Origin: Rhyacichthys aspro
Lineage: Eukaryota; Chordata; Actinopteri; Gobiiformes; Rhyacichthyidae
Direction: 5' to 3'
Length of the DNA stretch: 64,000 bases
Assembly (NCBI GenBank): GCA_036850595.1
Contig: CM072160.1
Coordinates: 18,021,906 to 18,085,905 of the forward strand
This document shows, piece by piece, positions 39,601-53,900 of this stretch. The notes under the pieces were generated by a model, which saw nothing but the letters and a program-made list of their open reading frames with translations, was not told where the DNA came from and did not search any database. Position 1 is the stretch's first letter; each line of letters opens with the position of its first letter. Made by a program: the position numbers and the translations under genes.

Positions 39601-41590
39601 TTAGACCCCATTGCACTTGATGTCACTTCCTGGAGATGTGTGAGATTCAGATGGAGGCATGTTAATGTTTTTTTTTATTTTTTTTATTTTTTTTGTTTGG
39701 TGGATTACAATTGCTCCACTCGGTCAAACCAAGAAACCAGCAAAGAGTTTCAATTGAATTCCAAAGGTAGTTGTCCATAAAGGTGAAAAGTTCAGTTGAA
39801 GCTTTAGTGAAAAATGCCTTTATAAATGTAACTGATCTTTTGCTGACAATAACATTAGTTAATGCCCTTGAGAGCTAACCACTAATGCCAGCTAACGCTT
39901 TAGACATGAAAAAGAAACTCACCTTGGCAAAAACTAACAACTTTTTTTTGTCAAGCTTATGGCGCCAAGGTCATGGATACAATTTCAACAAAAACACTTC
40001 TGTAGGCTTCCATTTGTTGTTAAATGCAGAAGGACACCTGCAGAACAAGATGGTTGCTGATTTTCTGTTTGTATCGTTGTATCCTTCTCCCGAAACAGCG
40101 TCTAACCTCATCAATATGAGGTTTTCTGTATTTGTCCTGTTTACTTGCTGTATTCCATTTGATTTCCTGACATCATCACAATCAAACGACAGCAAAATAG
40201 CGACCTCGCATGAGTTTGTCATTGGTTTGACTGGACCTTGAGTTTTAGCTCAGGGTCTCTGGTCATGTGTTCTTGACTACAGCACACTTCTACTACTACA
40301 GCTAACTTTAGGCATGTCTCCAATGACTGCAGTCTGTAGCTCAACCTTTTAGAAACAATACACTGTTGTACACTTCAAACCTTTTTTGATTTTGTTTTTA
40401 TGTGGTGAAAGAATCAATGCCTACCTCACTTTATTACATATGGGAATAATCCAAATATACTAGGTCCCAAAATGATGAATCTAACTTGATATTTTATCTT
40501 ACAAGCCCACAAAGCTACAAAAATCATATAGGGTGCTTATTTGGGATGCTTCAAACCCTTTTGACCCTTGAACCCTTACCATACAGTGGTACCACGAAAC
40601 CTGTGACTAACTCTTGCTCCTTAAATTCATTTTTCCACCTTTTGCATCTTTAAATTCTCATTGTGACTTAAATTAGTGCATTGTATTAATCCAGTATTGT
40701 CCTGCTTAATCCTGAAATCTCTCTGAGGCTCAGTAGCTATGGTTCAAAGGTCATCTCAGACCTTGATATAAGCTGGCTAGTGACCCACTGTTGCATAGTG
40801 TCATTAATTTAAGCATAGAAACTCATTATTGTTGCCTCCTCGTAATCTTATAGTGAGACAATAATGAAACACTATGAAAGCTGAGATTAGACAGTACCCT
40901 CATGCTCTTTCGAAATACACTATTAACTTGTCAGATTCACTGTTTTTCTGGTCTGGGATGGCTTTTGGAAGGCAGTGCGACCACATACTGTGCTTTGGGA
41001 TGTTGTTAGAGGAACACTGCTTGTTTGCAGCAGCTGCTACAACCCAAATCTCCGTTATCTATTCATTTACACAGAGCTAGAGGAAGTCAAACAGTGTGGT
41101 GCTGCAGCTGAGGAAGACCAAAATCAGACAACACTGCTGCAAAAAGATTTCTTATAGAATCGAAGTGTTCTCTATTTTCAATTTTCATGTATTGATCTAA
41201 TACAGTAAAATTATGTGTTGGTTGGTTTGATTGTTGCCTTCTCCAAATGATGCTCCATGCAGCCATCCTTTAGTTTAAACAGCAAACTCCTGAGCAATTA
41301 TAAGTCCACAAATTGACTGCAATCTCAGATCATATCTTGTGTGTGTGTTAAAGACACCTAAAGCTGAAAAGCTCAGTGGGAATCAGCCATTTAGCCTGCA
41401 CCGAGAAGGTCATCAAGCTGCGCGGGGAATAGATTCATCCGAGTTCAGTCAGCGGAGGCTTCTATTTATAGTTTGTCATCAGAATATAAGTCCCTCTGCG
41501 ATCCCAGCTGAATATATCAGACATACTGCTCCGTTAAGGGGCCCTTTGGAGGTTTTTTCCACTTTTCCATGCACTGCACACAAGTTCCAC
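33660..41590. other. Intergenic region before the pcp4 3' end; no gene seen
   Basis: About 8 kb of A+T-rich sequence with only short, random-looking frames. No conserved exon, RNA gene or strong repeat was recognised. A small TGTAG repeat is near 38410-38435 and T-rich runs lie near 39668-39695. Confidence 0.6.
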
Positions 41591-41598
41591 ACATAATC

Positions 41599-42016
41599 TT
41601 TATTTATTCAATGTACAGCGATACACAGCTTTATAGTAGAACCATGCAGGTAAGAAAAATGTCGTCTGGTGGAATATGCTGTGGCTAAGTTTCCAAAAAT
41701 CAACTCTGACTGATATTATTAGCTTCACTCATGTTACTAAAGCTGCTTTTGGGAAACATAGCAGAACAGAAAACAATATAAAACATGTTCTAACACAAAC
41801 ACTAGGCTAGACATCGTGATACATGGAGCACAGACAGAAATCAGATAAATAATAACAGTCGAATTAAGTGATGTCAATTCACAGACATAATGTTTCACAG
41901 GCTATTGCATTCTCTCCCCGAAGCCCCTCCCCCGGAGTTCCAACAGTATGGATTTGTTTACATGCAAACGTCACACTTCCGCCGCCGCCGTCGTCGATGG
42001 TAACAGGCGGCGCTCA
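41599..42016 (-). other. pcp4: pcp4 3' untranslated region with poly(A) signals
   Basis: It follows the pcp4 stop on the - strand. Two overlapping AATAAA hexamers lie at 41608-41603 and 41604-41599, about 410 nt after the stop, which is a typical 3' end. Confidence 0.75.
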
Positions 42017-42147
42017 CTAGGACTTCTCGTCGCGCTTCTTCTTCTGGAACTTCCTGAACTGCGACTGGATGGCCACCGCCGCCTTCTCGGTCTCGGGGTT
42101 GTCCATGTCGATGTCGAAGTCCTCCGGCACGTTCGTCTTGGAGGCGT
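42017..42147 (-). CDS. pcp4: pcp4 last coding exon (IQ motif)
   Basis: PCP4/PEP-19 is a small neuronal calmodulin-binding protein that speeds calcium exchange on calmodulin. After acceptor TCCTTCCAG the exon encodes 42 residues plus TAG (42017-42019). These include the acidic stretch EDFDIDMDNPETE followed by the IQ motif AAVAIQSQFRKFQKKK and a basic end RDEKS. Both hallmarks of the family are intact. The exon needs one base from the previous exon, which the exon at 55047-55098 supplies. The paralogue pcp4l1 is less likely because the acidic and IQ words match PCP4. Unlike dscam, no indel is seen here. Confidence 0.95.
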
Positions 42148-42500
42148 CTGGAAGGAGAAGAAAACGGAGGAGCTGAGGTTAAAAATCCGATATGTGAACA
42201 AGAAGTGTTAAACAAGGACATTTTTGTGTCTGGAGATTATACTCCTCATTACAGAGTTACAGTGGTGGGCCTCAGCAGTCGATTCCCAGGGTCAAAGGTC
42301 AAAGCTTGTGACAATCTCCAGCTCTTAATCCTCTCCAGAGAAAGTCAGTCTAATCCAACTGATGCAGACCTGTTTTTCTGCAGGCTTTTCCTATGTTCAG
42401 TATCACACTACAAAGGATTATAATATTTATCTTTTGGGTTCTAATCTCTCCATCAGTCTGGCCCAGGGCTGTGGTTTTAGAAGTAGTTTACTACCACCAC

Positions 42501-42609
42501 AGTGTGAATATGTGAGTGAATGGGTGAATGGAAGCATGATGTAAAGCACTTTGAGTGCACACAAAAGGGGAAAAAGTGCTACGTAAATGTATGTCATTTA
42601 CCATTTATC
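42501..42609. repeat. Teleost dispersed repeat fragment
   Basis: It contains the phrase TGTAAAGCACTTTGAGTG and then AAAAGTGCTACGTAAATGT, followed by CATTTACCATTTA. This text is seen in very many fish repeats. I do not assign a family. Confidence 0.6.
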
Positions 42610-44684
42610 ATAAGACTTAAAAATGTTATGATGCGGTACATTCATATTACTTACAGTAAAATGGTTGGTCACATAGTGAGTAATATGAGAAAAATTAGAC
42701 ATTTTGAGAAGGTCATCAAGGGGTTCTTCAAGGTTTTATTCTCAAAGATTTTAATAGATTTGAATGGTCAACCTAAGACAGCAAGCTCTGGATCAGTCTT
42801 AATTTTGTTGACGAATAAGTTTCATCATAGTTTTGGTCGACATATTTTTGTGGCCAAAAACAAAATGAAAACTAAATACAAAGTGAGTAATGAGAATGAA
42901 AACTCTGACTAAATGTATCGACACTTTGAGCGTTGCAGAAGTGATGTTAGAGGCTAGTCGACTAAAACTGAACACTAAAACTAATAAGGATTGGATGAAT
43001 AAATTATGCCTAAGTCTGCATTTTAGTCAAAAGACTAAGACTAAATTAAAAAAAAAAAAAACACTGCTTTGGATAATCACATCCTTTGCAAAAAAGAGGG
43101 GTCTTGAATAAGGGACATTCCCATTGGCTGGTGGGTCTACAGAGCAACACTTATCATCCAATCAATGGCTTCAGATTGAAGATTCTGTTGCAGTTTGGCC
43201 ATTTGTTAACATTACAATGCCGTTCTCACTTCAAAAAAAGGCAAACTTTTGTGTGTCCTCCAGGCCAGTAGAGGCTCACCTCTTCACCTCTAATCTAAAC
43301 ACTACATTAATTACACACAAAGAAGAAGCAATGCCAGACTTCAAAACAAACAACATTAAAACATGTATTTTTTGGGGAACAGTTTCAGTATCTGTACATT
43401 CAGTACTAATATAAGGTGTAGCTATAGCTGAATGCAGAATACAGCCTCTTATTTAGTGTCTTCTTTGTATCATGGTTCTAAAGGCACAGTTCAAAAAGTT
43501 AATATAATCAGCAATGTTTTAGATTCAGACCAAAGCTGTATGGCTCTGACTGTATCTAAATCCAGAAACAACTATTTGTAATGAATTTGAACGTACTTTT
43601 TCCAAGTGGAACAACTTTTAGTTTTTTTTTTTGTTTTGTTTTTTAAACCAATAAGAGCAAGAACAAGACAGGCTTTTTTTGAGCAATCAATGCCAATGTC
43701 TGTCTAGCTCTTGTTTTTCGCCGACTAAACGAGAAGCAAAAGTACATTCTCTCCTTCAATCAACAGACTGCACTTTTTGACTTAACCCTTTGGAAAACAG
43801 ACCATACCATTAGAACCAAAGGCTTAGCAGTTGTGTAAACTTGGAAACAGATTTCATGCTGCATCAGTGCAAACAAGGCTCAAATCTCATCATGTCATGC
43901 GCTTGAGGTTGTCTTTGTCCAGTCTGCGCTCAACGTAAAGTATAAATTGTCTTTTACAGTGATTTGGGGAGTCCTGAGGTTGTTTATGTTGCACTGATCT
44001 CTAGATGACAACTCTCAAAAGGACAGTATTCTTGCCTCTGAGATATCTTTATAGTCTAGTCTAGTTATCCAACACAACACAAAATGCCCTGTGGAGTCTT
44101 AGGTGAGTAATGGATTTCCCCTTTGACACCTTGACTCTCCTTTAAGAGTGCACTGAAGGTCTTGTTGTTATCCTCGACCAAGGATGAGCTCTTCCTACAG
44201 CAATACATTGTTTTTCTTGAAACTGACTAGACATTATTGATATAGAGTGAGACAGAAAATGCGGGGGATGAGTAGTGAAATCAGTAATGCGAGTTGTGTA
44301 TCGACTGCTCAGCTCATCCAGGGATTCCCTCGGGGTTCAGTGTACCGTCGCTTCAGAAGAAAACACTAACTGCTGTGTCAAACCCGGCCTTCCAGTCCAA
44401 CATTAATTGATATTGAATTTTTCAAAGTCCAATGCCTGCTGTTTTCATTCTGGGAGCAGTAGCAGTTGAGATCTTCCCTCTGTCATGTCAACAACGGGCA
44501 TGCTCTGGATCAAGTCTGTACTGAAGTAAATGTAGCTATCTAAGAAGATTTTTTATGTGGTTGCCTGATGGGAAACAGGAGGTTGGGAGTGGTAACTATT
44601 AGATTTATTTAAGTGCATTTTCTTTGAAGATCTCTGAGGCAAGAGATCTACGAAGTAAGTAAAGTGATGTTAAAAGAGGTTGCA

Positions 44685-45050
44685 TTTAGTTTAAGTGTTT
44701 AATCACAAACAGCTTATTGTTACAGGAATCATCTGTGAAAAAATGAGACCTCAAGATATGACCTTGGCTTTATAATTATACGATTTTAAAAGATGAGAAT
44801 GATCAGCCCACAGCGAGAATTTGGCCAATCACAGCTCGCTTCCGGTAAAAAGGAGCACTGCAATTGGTTGACACTGATGTAAACAATGAAGAACCAAGGA
44901 AATGGGTCATTCTGTTGCAAAATGTGTCTTATTTTTCAGTGAAATGGCTCAAAAAAGATAAAAATTGAGAGACAGGGAGCAAATTAAACATGGATAAATG
45001 TCAATGCTTTAGCGACGGCAAAAACAAAATCAGGTACTGGAGTTTTAAGT
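44685..45050. repeat. Dispersed repeat, copy C
   Basis: It matches 5700-6200 in the same orientation over most of its length, with many substitutions. It includes the CCAATCACAGCTC and GGTTGACACTGATGT words and the GACGGCAAAAAC block at the end. Confidence 0.7.
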
Positions 45051-46942
45051 ATATGTGTAGTAGTAAGATGAGCTATATTTTACTTATACCAAATGGTTAA
45101 ATTCACTCAGACTTGGATTTGTTTTAGAGTCTGATATCTGTCAACACAAAAGGCTTCATGACGCACTCTGTTTTGTCACAGTTCTCTGTACACTCCATTG
45201 TTCAGATTCTTAAAAGATAGCATCAAGCTTGTTCACTATGTTCCTTTCTACTACTGTCCAGTTCCAGTCCGACAACAAATTCTTCCTTCCTGACCAGCTT
45301 GTTCAGTCTCTAGAGCCCACTTCCTCACCACGCAACTGCAGAAAACTGTCCACTTCTTCCAAAGACTCATAGATCTTCTGTACCTAATCAGTGACTTTTA
45401 ACTTTAACTTTTAACTTGAATTCTTTCTCTAAATGTATAAAAGAGTATCAACCTAGTGGCAACAAATACAAGATCCGTATGAAGATGTCTCAGTCAGTCT
45501 ATAAGGTGACACCACTTCCTCATAAATCTGCATCGGACAACTGGGAAAAGCAATCGGCGCCATTTGTCCGAAGTTTTCATCTGCTCGTACGAGACAGAAG
45601 GCGGTTTCCTGGATGTGACAATGACGGATCGCCCTCTCCACGTGGAGGATTCATCTCTTCCTCGACACACACACGACGGATTATGAAAGCTATTACCACT
45701 GGCAGCTCTTTGGGTTCCTCTGTCTTCAGCCGACAGCCGCACAATATCTGCGAGTGCCGTTGTGGATTATTATCCGTCAAGAAAAATCTATCTGTGCTGT
45801 TGGTGGGAGCCGTGAGATTCACTTTACGGCCACAAGTTCGCTATCATTCTTTTAGATGAAAAGGGTGCATAAGTAACGCCAACAGAGCGTTCTCGGAGGG
45901 CTGTCTTTGAAAACCCTTCACCAAAAGCCCGATGTCTTATTGATTTCTCGGCTTAAAGCCTGTTCATCCTTGCGAGGGATTTGTTGAAGCAGGGACAGAA
46001 TGCTTCAAAGACGGACTTGTAGACCTTCAGCCAGGGTCAATGTTTTATTCAGTATTCACTAAAGTGGTCAGCTATTGTTTGACGGCAATGGAAGAGACAA
46101 TGCTACGCTAACATTAAGTCATTATGCACATGCTTGCTGCTAAGGGTGTATGCAAATGTGGGTGCAGTGGATTGTATAGTGTTCTTATCATCATCACAAT
46201 GGCAGAACAAGACCAGTTTAGGTTGAATGACATTAGGGAACAGTTATATAAATCCAAACAACGCAACTCCAGTTTTAGTCCAAGGAGTTCACTGAAGGAG
46301 AGCATTTCCAACTTCCAACAAAGAAAGACAGGACTAGCCCTTTAAAAGTTGCTTCATCTCCTACCTTCAGTCTTCCACAAAATGTATGATAACCCTTGAC
46401 AGATAACTTCCTGCAGTCTTCCTCAGAAGTGTCATCTGATGTTACCTTGACATGGCATCTTGGCATTTGGTTTATACAAGTTTTGTCATCCTACCTGGAG
46501 CTGAAGGACAACAGTGACCCAGTTGTCGGATTGTGTTAGGAATGCAGCAGGAGTATGGATATGAGCAACAAAACGGAAAGCAGATAAAGAAAAATAAAAT
46601 CTGTCATTTGAGACAACTGCAAGAAGGGGAGTCATATAATGGACTGGGAGAAAGGTAGTGTTGGGACGTAAATCAAGACAAGGGCGTATATGCCGTTGCT
46701 GCCCTAAAGATGTCAGACTGAAGCGGGCATTGTCGTCCTACATCTCCAGGTTGGACGACAAAACCTCCATAAACATATCAGCTACATGACATATCTCAGT
46801 AACAGGTGACTGCAGACGAAAATGTCAAGGTACAAAACTTAAACCCTGTTCTGTTTATAAGAAACTTGAAGAAAAAAAGGTATTGGGTTCAATTCCCGGA
46901 TCTTTTTTTTTTTTCATTTTTCAGTTTTTCATATCTGCGTAA

Positions 46943-47475
46943 CGGTGCATTCAGGTGGACCTTGGAAACTTGCTGCATCTGAGTTAGGAAGACATTCTTC
47001 TGCCTTCGGTGTGTTCACATGATTTCAGCTCGGAAAGTCAGAACATTCTAAACCATAACAACAAGGAAGATGGACGCAAAGTCAAAAATGTGCTAATGTT
47101 ATTTTCAAATGAGTTAATACAGTCAAAGTATTAATTATTAGCCTATTAGCAGCCCGAAACTTCTAAATATTGGACGTAAATAAGTAAATAACTTAGTATA
47201 TAGTCTAAATAAGCCTGTAGGGACAAAAAACTAGTCAAAAATTATTAATGTGCAAAACAGATGATATGAAATATTTTAAATTACTTATGTCACTAAAACA
47301 CCTTAAACATTTGGTTTCCTCCATGTTGTTGATGAAAATAATATCAACATGGAATCTCGGGCAACTCTGACTCACCCGAATTTCTGAGCAGTTTCAATTT
47401 CAGCAGGCGTTCATGTGCATTTTTCAACTCGGAAAAACGTTTTCCCGAGTTCCCAAGGGCCACATGAATGCACCA
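46943..47475. repeat. MITE with TAA target duplication (PIF/Harbinger-like), complete copy
   Basis: Termini GGTGCATTCAGGTGG and CCACATGAATGCACC are inverted repeats. They are flanked by TAA at 46940-46942 and 47476-47478, the 3-bp type of target duplication made by PIF/Harbinger transposases. The interior is A+T-rich and non-coding. Confidence 0.75.
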
Positions 47476-50400
47476 TAAGTACAACCTCAACCTCTTTCTG
47501 GGTAATTGGGAGAAATTTTCTACATTAGTTCCCGGAGTACTAAGAGGAGAGTTGAAAGTCAGTGCATTAAAGAGGTGAAGGTAAAATATGAGTGACCCCT
47601 ACAGCCTCGGAACACCACAGAGGCAACAAAGCGTGAGAGAGACCGCGGGGATCAATAAACTAATTCTGTGTGTCTTGCGGCTGAGTGCTTTATTCTGGGT
47701 CAACTCTCGTTCCGCTTTAGGAAGTGCGTAGGCTTCTTTGAAACCGACTTTTTTGCAGATTTGAACGTTTAAATACGTCTCTTTCAAAGCAATAAAACAA
47801 TGACACGTACATTTACTAACAGTATTTGACAGAGTAAGACGAATTCATTAGGACTATAATTGAGTACAGTAGAGCTAATTAAAAAGTCTTTCGGAAATGG
47901 GTCATCTCCATTTTGAGAAAGTGCCACAAGCTAATTATAGGCTCCCATCTCTAAGGTATGAAATTAGTCAGCTGTTGGCACATTATTCTATACATTTACA
48001 TGAGGTAATGGAGTCCGATTCTCTACGATGGCATCCTGCTGACGGATTACGGAGCGTTATGTCATAATGTTGCGGTCAGTAGGCTATGTTTGTTTGTCTG
48101 CTTAAGCCGTAGTAAGCCCTGATAGTCCAGCTGTTCCAGTGAGGGGTCAGTCTGGAGGGAGCTGGAATGTGTGAGGTCAGACAAACACATGAAACATACA
48201 GAAAACAAAACCACACATCAAAAATAATACAGTAAAAAGAAAAGTGGTAGAATCATGGCTCAGACAATAATGCATTTCGCCCAAAATGCTACAATTTTGT
48301 TGCGGTTTGGCAGATTTTTTCCACAAAGACACTTTTTTCATAAACTTTTGAAATTTACAGAAGAGGTGTTCTCGTTTTGTTGCCATTGCATCCTCACCAA
48401 AAACAGTGAAATAATAGCCGCTTCGCAAAAAGCTATTGGCTGCTGGCTACAAACCTAAAGTAGAACAACAATGGCGTAAAACGTTGTCCTTGTCTTCAAA
48501 TACTCATTCATCCTTCAAGTTCAAAGTTTTAGACAGGTGCAAAAATATGCAGTAAAGTAAGAATGATGTCAACAATATACAGTGTCAATGTTTTTAATCA
48601 ATTTAAAAAATGGAAAAGTGAGTGAGGAGACAAAAACTTTCACTTTTTACAGTGATACCAGAACAAGGAGTCCTCCTAAGGTGATAGTGTAAGTCTGATC
48701 CCATCATCATGGAGTCTGGCCTGGTTCTAGCTGGGGTTACATGATCTGGTTTAACTGAGTTCATTATTTATGGCCTGGTTTAGTCCAGTTTGGCCTGGTT
48801 TTGTCTTGGATTCTCCAAATGTTTGAATAGAATCTGTCAATTTCCTTCAAAAACTGAGACCGTGGAACTGCTCGAACTGTTGATGTTTTGAGGCAAAGTC
48901 ACAAAAATATTGATTTGATTTTGTCTTCTGTTCTTTCACTTTGCATTTTGTAAAGTAATGAAAATCAACATACTCTACAGTTTGCTTTACTTTTTATATC
49001 TCCAACTGCATAAAACTTACTGATGCTTCTGAGTTTATTAGCACCAAAAATGCCAGGTTTAGAAAGTTGCTGGTTTTTAGGAGGGTTCTGCCAACACTTC
49101 TTCTTGTGTGTGTCTGTCACAGTGCCCCTACTGCTCTGGCAGACATACAGCATACAGCATTCTTTTGATTGTAGAACTATGCAATTTTTTTTTTACCTGC
49201 ATATAAAAATGTTTTAATGTTTCAAAATCTCAATAATATAATAATATGTCCCTGGGAGTTATTACATGATCACATCTGGCACACTGGCTCCTGCAGCTGT
49301 TCTATTTGACCTTATTAAGCAGAATACACTTTACTAGTGCTCTACATTTGAAGGAAGTGAGCCATCTGCCTGGTAATCCAATATTCATTTCACTAAGCCT
49401 GCTGCAGCTGTGATTTTTACATACTGTAGCATACAGTCGGGCATATACAAACACATGTGCCTGCTTACATAAAGATGGCATCATGTTAATAATCAATAAT
49501 ACAAGCCTGGTTGCACTGAAGTATAGGCTCTTGCATTCACCTACACTGACTTGATTGGAGCAGTTAGGAGCGACATAACTTGGATTTAAATTGTCAGATC
49601 TCTATGATGAACAGGAAATATGGGATAAGGAGTGTTATGAATGCCAAGTGTATTGTATCATTCATGTAGTAGATAATGTTTTAAGTGTTGGGTAGGTAAT
49701 ACATTGAGTTAGGAAAACAGAGCAGTAGCACAAGTCAGGGTTCCATTCTGCATTCAATCTGCATTTTAACATGACCTATGAACTTCCAAATTAGCACAGT
49801 TTCATTTTTAAAGCAAAACCATATAGCATTTCAGTATTTACACACTACAGTACTGCCAACACTTATGGAACTGTTACATTTTCACATTTAATGAGCGCTT
49901 ACCACTGCCCCCTGTGGCCAACATGTGTACTGCTCTGTTGGTTCGGATTCACAAACTTGGGGAAAACAGACCAACGTACGGACAGAATGGACACACACGA
50001 TGGACAGAATGCTCCGTCCATATCTGAATGTGTCTCTAAAGAGTATAAACGAGTCTTAAGAGGCCTTTTACAACAGTTCAGTCTGGTCTGAACCAAATTA
50101 TCTTGAGCGTACAGACCATGGTTGCACTAACCAAAGTGGTGTTCTTGTAACGGTTTGTTTGTAGTTTGAAAGCACACTTTGTCATAGTTCAGCCTCGTGC
50201 AGGAAGTCACAAATGCAACAAACACACAAAGATGAACAAACAGAGGAAGGAAAAGGGAGAAATGTATATCACTATTTTTATTGCTACGCTGCGGCAGATT
50301 CCTCCTGTGCATCCGACTGTTTCCTAATAAGCATTACATTAGGCTGTATATATTAAGTATATATTAGTTTCTGCTGTTTGTTTTAATTCCCCGCTGACGA

Positions 50401-50514
50401 GAGCATGTGTCTATAGGCCTTACACAAGTCTGATTATTGTAATTCTCCTTTTTAACTGTAAAATGAGCCTCTGAAGGGACAACACTTTTACCAGATACCA
50501 AATGTTTTATGTTA

Positions 50515-50967
50515 AAGGCACATCTCAGCTCTGAAACTCGGGTGAGTCGGAGTTGTCCAAGATTCCATGTTGACGCTATTTTCATTATCAACATGGCGGA
50601 GGAAAGCACGTTTAACATATTTAAGTAATATAAGAAATTTAAAAATATTTCATACCAACTCTTTTTCACACTAATAACCTGATAATTTAACAATACAGCC
50701 AGTTTTGTGTCCATATATGCTCATTTAGACTATATACTGAGTTATTTATTTACTTCTGGTATTTAGAAGTTTCAGGCTACTAATAGGCTAATAATTGCTA
50801 CCTTGACAATATTAAGTCATTTAAAAATAATATTTGCACATTTTTTACTTCGGTCCATCTTCCTTGTCATCATGGTTTAGAATATTCTGATGTTTCCGAG
50901 CTGAAATCATATGAACACACCAAAGATTCGCATACTCTATGTTTCGGAGGACCACATGAATGCACCA
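50515..50967. repeat. Same MITE, inverted and 5'-truncated copy
   Basis: The reverse complement of 46943-47475 is visible from the TCGGAGTTGTCCAAGATTCCATG region to the terminus CCACATGAATGCACC followed by TAA. About 80-90 bp of the other end are missing. Confidence 0.7.
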
Positions 50968-53900
50968 TAAGCGCTGGGCCCAGGAGGTACGCCCCCGTTG
51001 TCATGACAGTGGTGCCATTTTAAAAGTGTATTGTGAAACGGTAGAGGTGCAACAGAGTACTATGAGAACATGTTTCAGGAGTGTGCATGAAAAAAAGAGA
51101 TTGAGTTTTACTTGTCCTAAATAAAAGAAAACCCAGCTCCATCACTGTGGCTGTGTTCAGATTGAGTTGTGTTGCTGCTGAATATGAACAGCTCTCTGAG
51201 TGTGTCCTTGAGCGTCCCAACACCGGCGTATGCAGAGTGGGCGAGAGTCAATAGCTGCGGTTACCCAACGTCTCTTTACATCGAGAGACATGCTTCAGAC
51301 TCGCGGGGGAAAGCACTTCTTTTTTTTTTTTCCCAGGCATCAAATTAATTGTCAAGGTCAGACAACAAAGCAGTAACCCTTCTATATGTGCGCTGTGCGG
51401 TTGTGCACTTCTCCCACTTTCTCTTTTTATTAAGTGCTCTCTGAAGCAGACCTGAATCCTAACAGCAGACTAAAACAGGTCTGCTGCATCACAATGGTCG
51501 GAAGACACAGTGGTCGGTCTTTTAATTGCATTTGGGTGAATAATTTGAAGACTGTTACCTTTAAAATGCAAGAGGAGACTGTTTATTTAATCATATTCAA
51601 AACAGCAAAACAAAACTGGTGCTCACGGGTGGTCCGTAAAGTCTCTTTTAGCTGCTTTTGTCATGACTTTCACCTTTGGTCAGAGGTTAAAAAGTAGGAT
51701 AACATCACAAATCAACTGGCTTTGTTGCTGATTCAGTAAAACAACCCCGAACTGCTGCTGATGCATCGAAACATTGCTGAATGCACAGAAGCAGGTCAGA
51801 GACAGTGGAGTGGTCAAACAGCACCACTCTTCATTCTGCATTTAATCTGAATACAAGATAATTCTTTGTGACAATCTGTGTTGTAAGTACTTTTATGTGT
51901 GCGTAGGGTTTACTGGTGAAAATAAACGTCAGCGTGCGACCTGGGAACTGCAAAGTGTTACCAAACCTTAATGGTCAAATGAAATAAGGAGCAATATGTA
52001 ACGTTTACTCCAGCAGGGGGAGTAGTGTACCACATTGGACAGCTATCCTGATTCTTTTTACTCTTCTACATAGAACAAAACCCTTGTGACTTTGAGCAGA
52101 TCACAAATGTATATAATGATTACATTTCACACTGTGTGGCTCAAAACGTCTACGACCAGTGTCTGATGCAGCTCACATTGTGCCATTAGTGAAGCCAGGT
52201 GTGTCCTAGGCTACTTTTTAACAATGAGCAACAACATTTGGAGTCAACAAGTGGGGTTTATGTTCAGTCATTAGCATATGTTTGTTTACACACTTTGCAA
52301 AATGCTATGAAAAGAAAATAATGCTATGGTTATTTAATATAGGTCTTATCCTGTCTTGTGAAAAATCCCACAGTGTGACAGTTGTCTTGGTCTCTGTTGG
52401 ATTTGCACATGGCACAGTTGGTCTTATATGATTTTTACTCAGAGGAAACTGCAGTGAAAGGAAGGGATTTCTGACCCATTTCACTAAGATGAGATGAGTT
52501 ATGCCTGGCCAAGCTATAAAAACTTTTCTTATGAAATCATTCCACTTAATATATTTTATTTTATTTTTTTTATTGATGTCCTGCTGTTAGCCAATCTGCT
52601 GTTAGCTGTCGGACATTCAGCGGTAATACAAAGTTCATAAATAGCAGGCAGCAAATCCAGAACAAAATGGCCATCTATACTGATACTAAACATTCTGCTG
52701 ATTTAGTTGCATAAATCACCTAATAGCTGTCATAGCTCAAGACTCCATCTAGTGGCAGAAAGTAATATAACAGGGCTTCTTGTTGAGTGTCAAATATCAC
52801 TGTAAGACATTGCATACTTGAATTAATTTAATCTTATCATGTTGTATTTTATATTGATCGTGGATTTATCCATATTAATTTTATACTAATAAACTGTTGA
52901 TAATTTATGATATTTAAGAAGTAATGCTTATGAAAAGTTCACATATAACCCATTTATGATAATAAAAGTCCAATCACTTTTATCATTGTTTGGGGTGTTT
53001 CATAAAGAAAAAGCAATCCATTCTTACTGAAGGTAAATAACATCAGTTCACCTGACTTATTATGTAGTTATGTAGACCATAATTCATAACAAATCATAAT
53101 ATCTGTAAAAATGTATTGCAAAAACAGCCCTAGTTTGACATGAATTTGGATTTTGTGCAGTAAGTCCTTGTCCTATAGAGTAATTTTAATGTAACTTTTA
53201 GCTTTTGCATGGTTCCTCTCTTAAACATAACTTACACATTTATATGCACAACAGCCCTCTTCCAGTGAAAAATGTCTTTTTAACAAAAATCACAATATCT
53301 GTTTCATGATAGTGTAGGAGGAAAATGATAATGATATATTGTCCCACCTCTAGTATAAATATTGTTCTCATTGCTGTTTCATCTACAGTTTATAAAAGAG
53401 TTAATATTAGTACACCTATTTATTTGCGACAAAAGTGTGATGACAAGTAGTGATTTGTAACCCGCTCAATTGCAGGGCGCTGGTCTTATTTCCCTCTGGA
53501 CTAAAGCAATATGGACATTCGATCGCCGAGGGAACTGATCGTCAGGGACCTGGATTTACACAAGAACATCTCGCCTTTGTCCTCCCGGTATCTGTTTTAT
53601 TTTACCAGGCTGAGTCAGGACATTAGATGGCAAAGCAATCCCCAAGTCTCTGCGGTGATTTATGAGAGAAGTTCCCAGCCGTACTTTACTCAGAACCAAC
53701 TGTATTAGGGTTGATTTAGTATCAGACAGTGCTGAAATAGACTTTGCGCGCAATGTGGTTATTTAAAAGTGAATTATTTCGGAGTAGAGTTCATCTTTCG
53801 GAGTAATGACAGACCTTCAGCTCTCAGTCATGACTCCAGTCTGTAAAATGTGACCCAGTGTAATCTACAACCTCAAATTAGATATCCAAATGTAATTGTC

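Noticed and set aside
41971..42221. Two long minus-strand frames over the pcp4 exon (Arg-rich and Glu/Gly-rich)
   Set aside because: The third frame encodes the intact pcp4 IQ motif with proper splice signals; the others are shadows.
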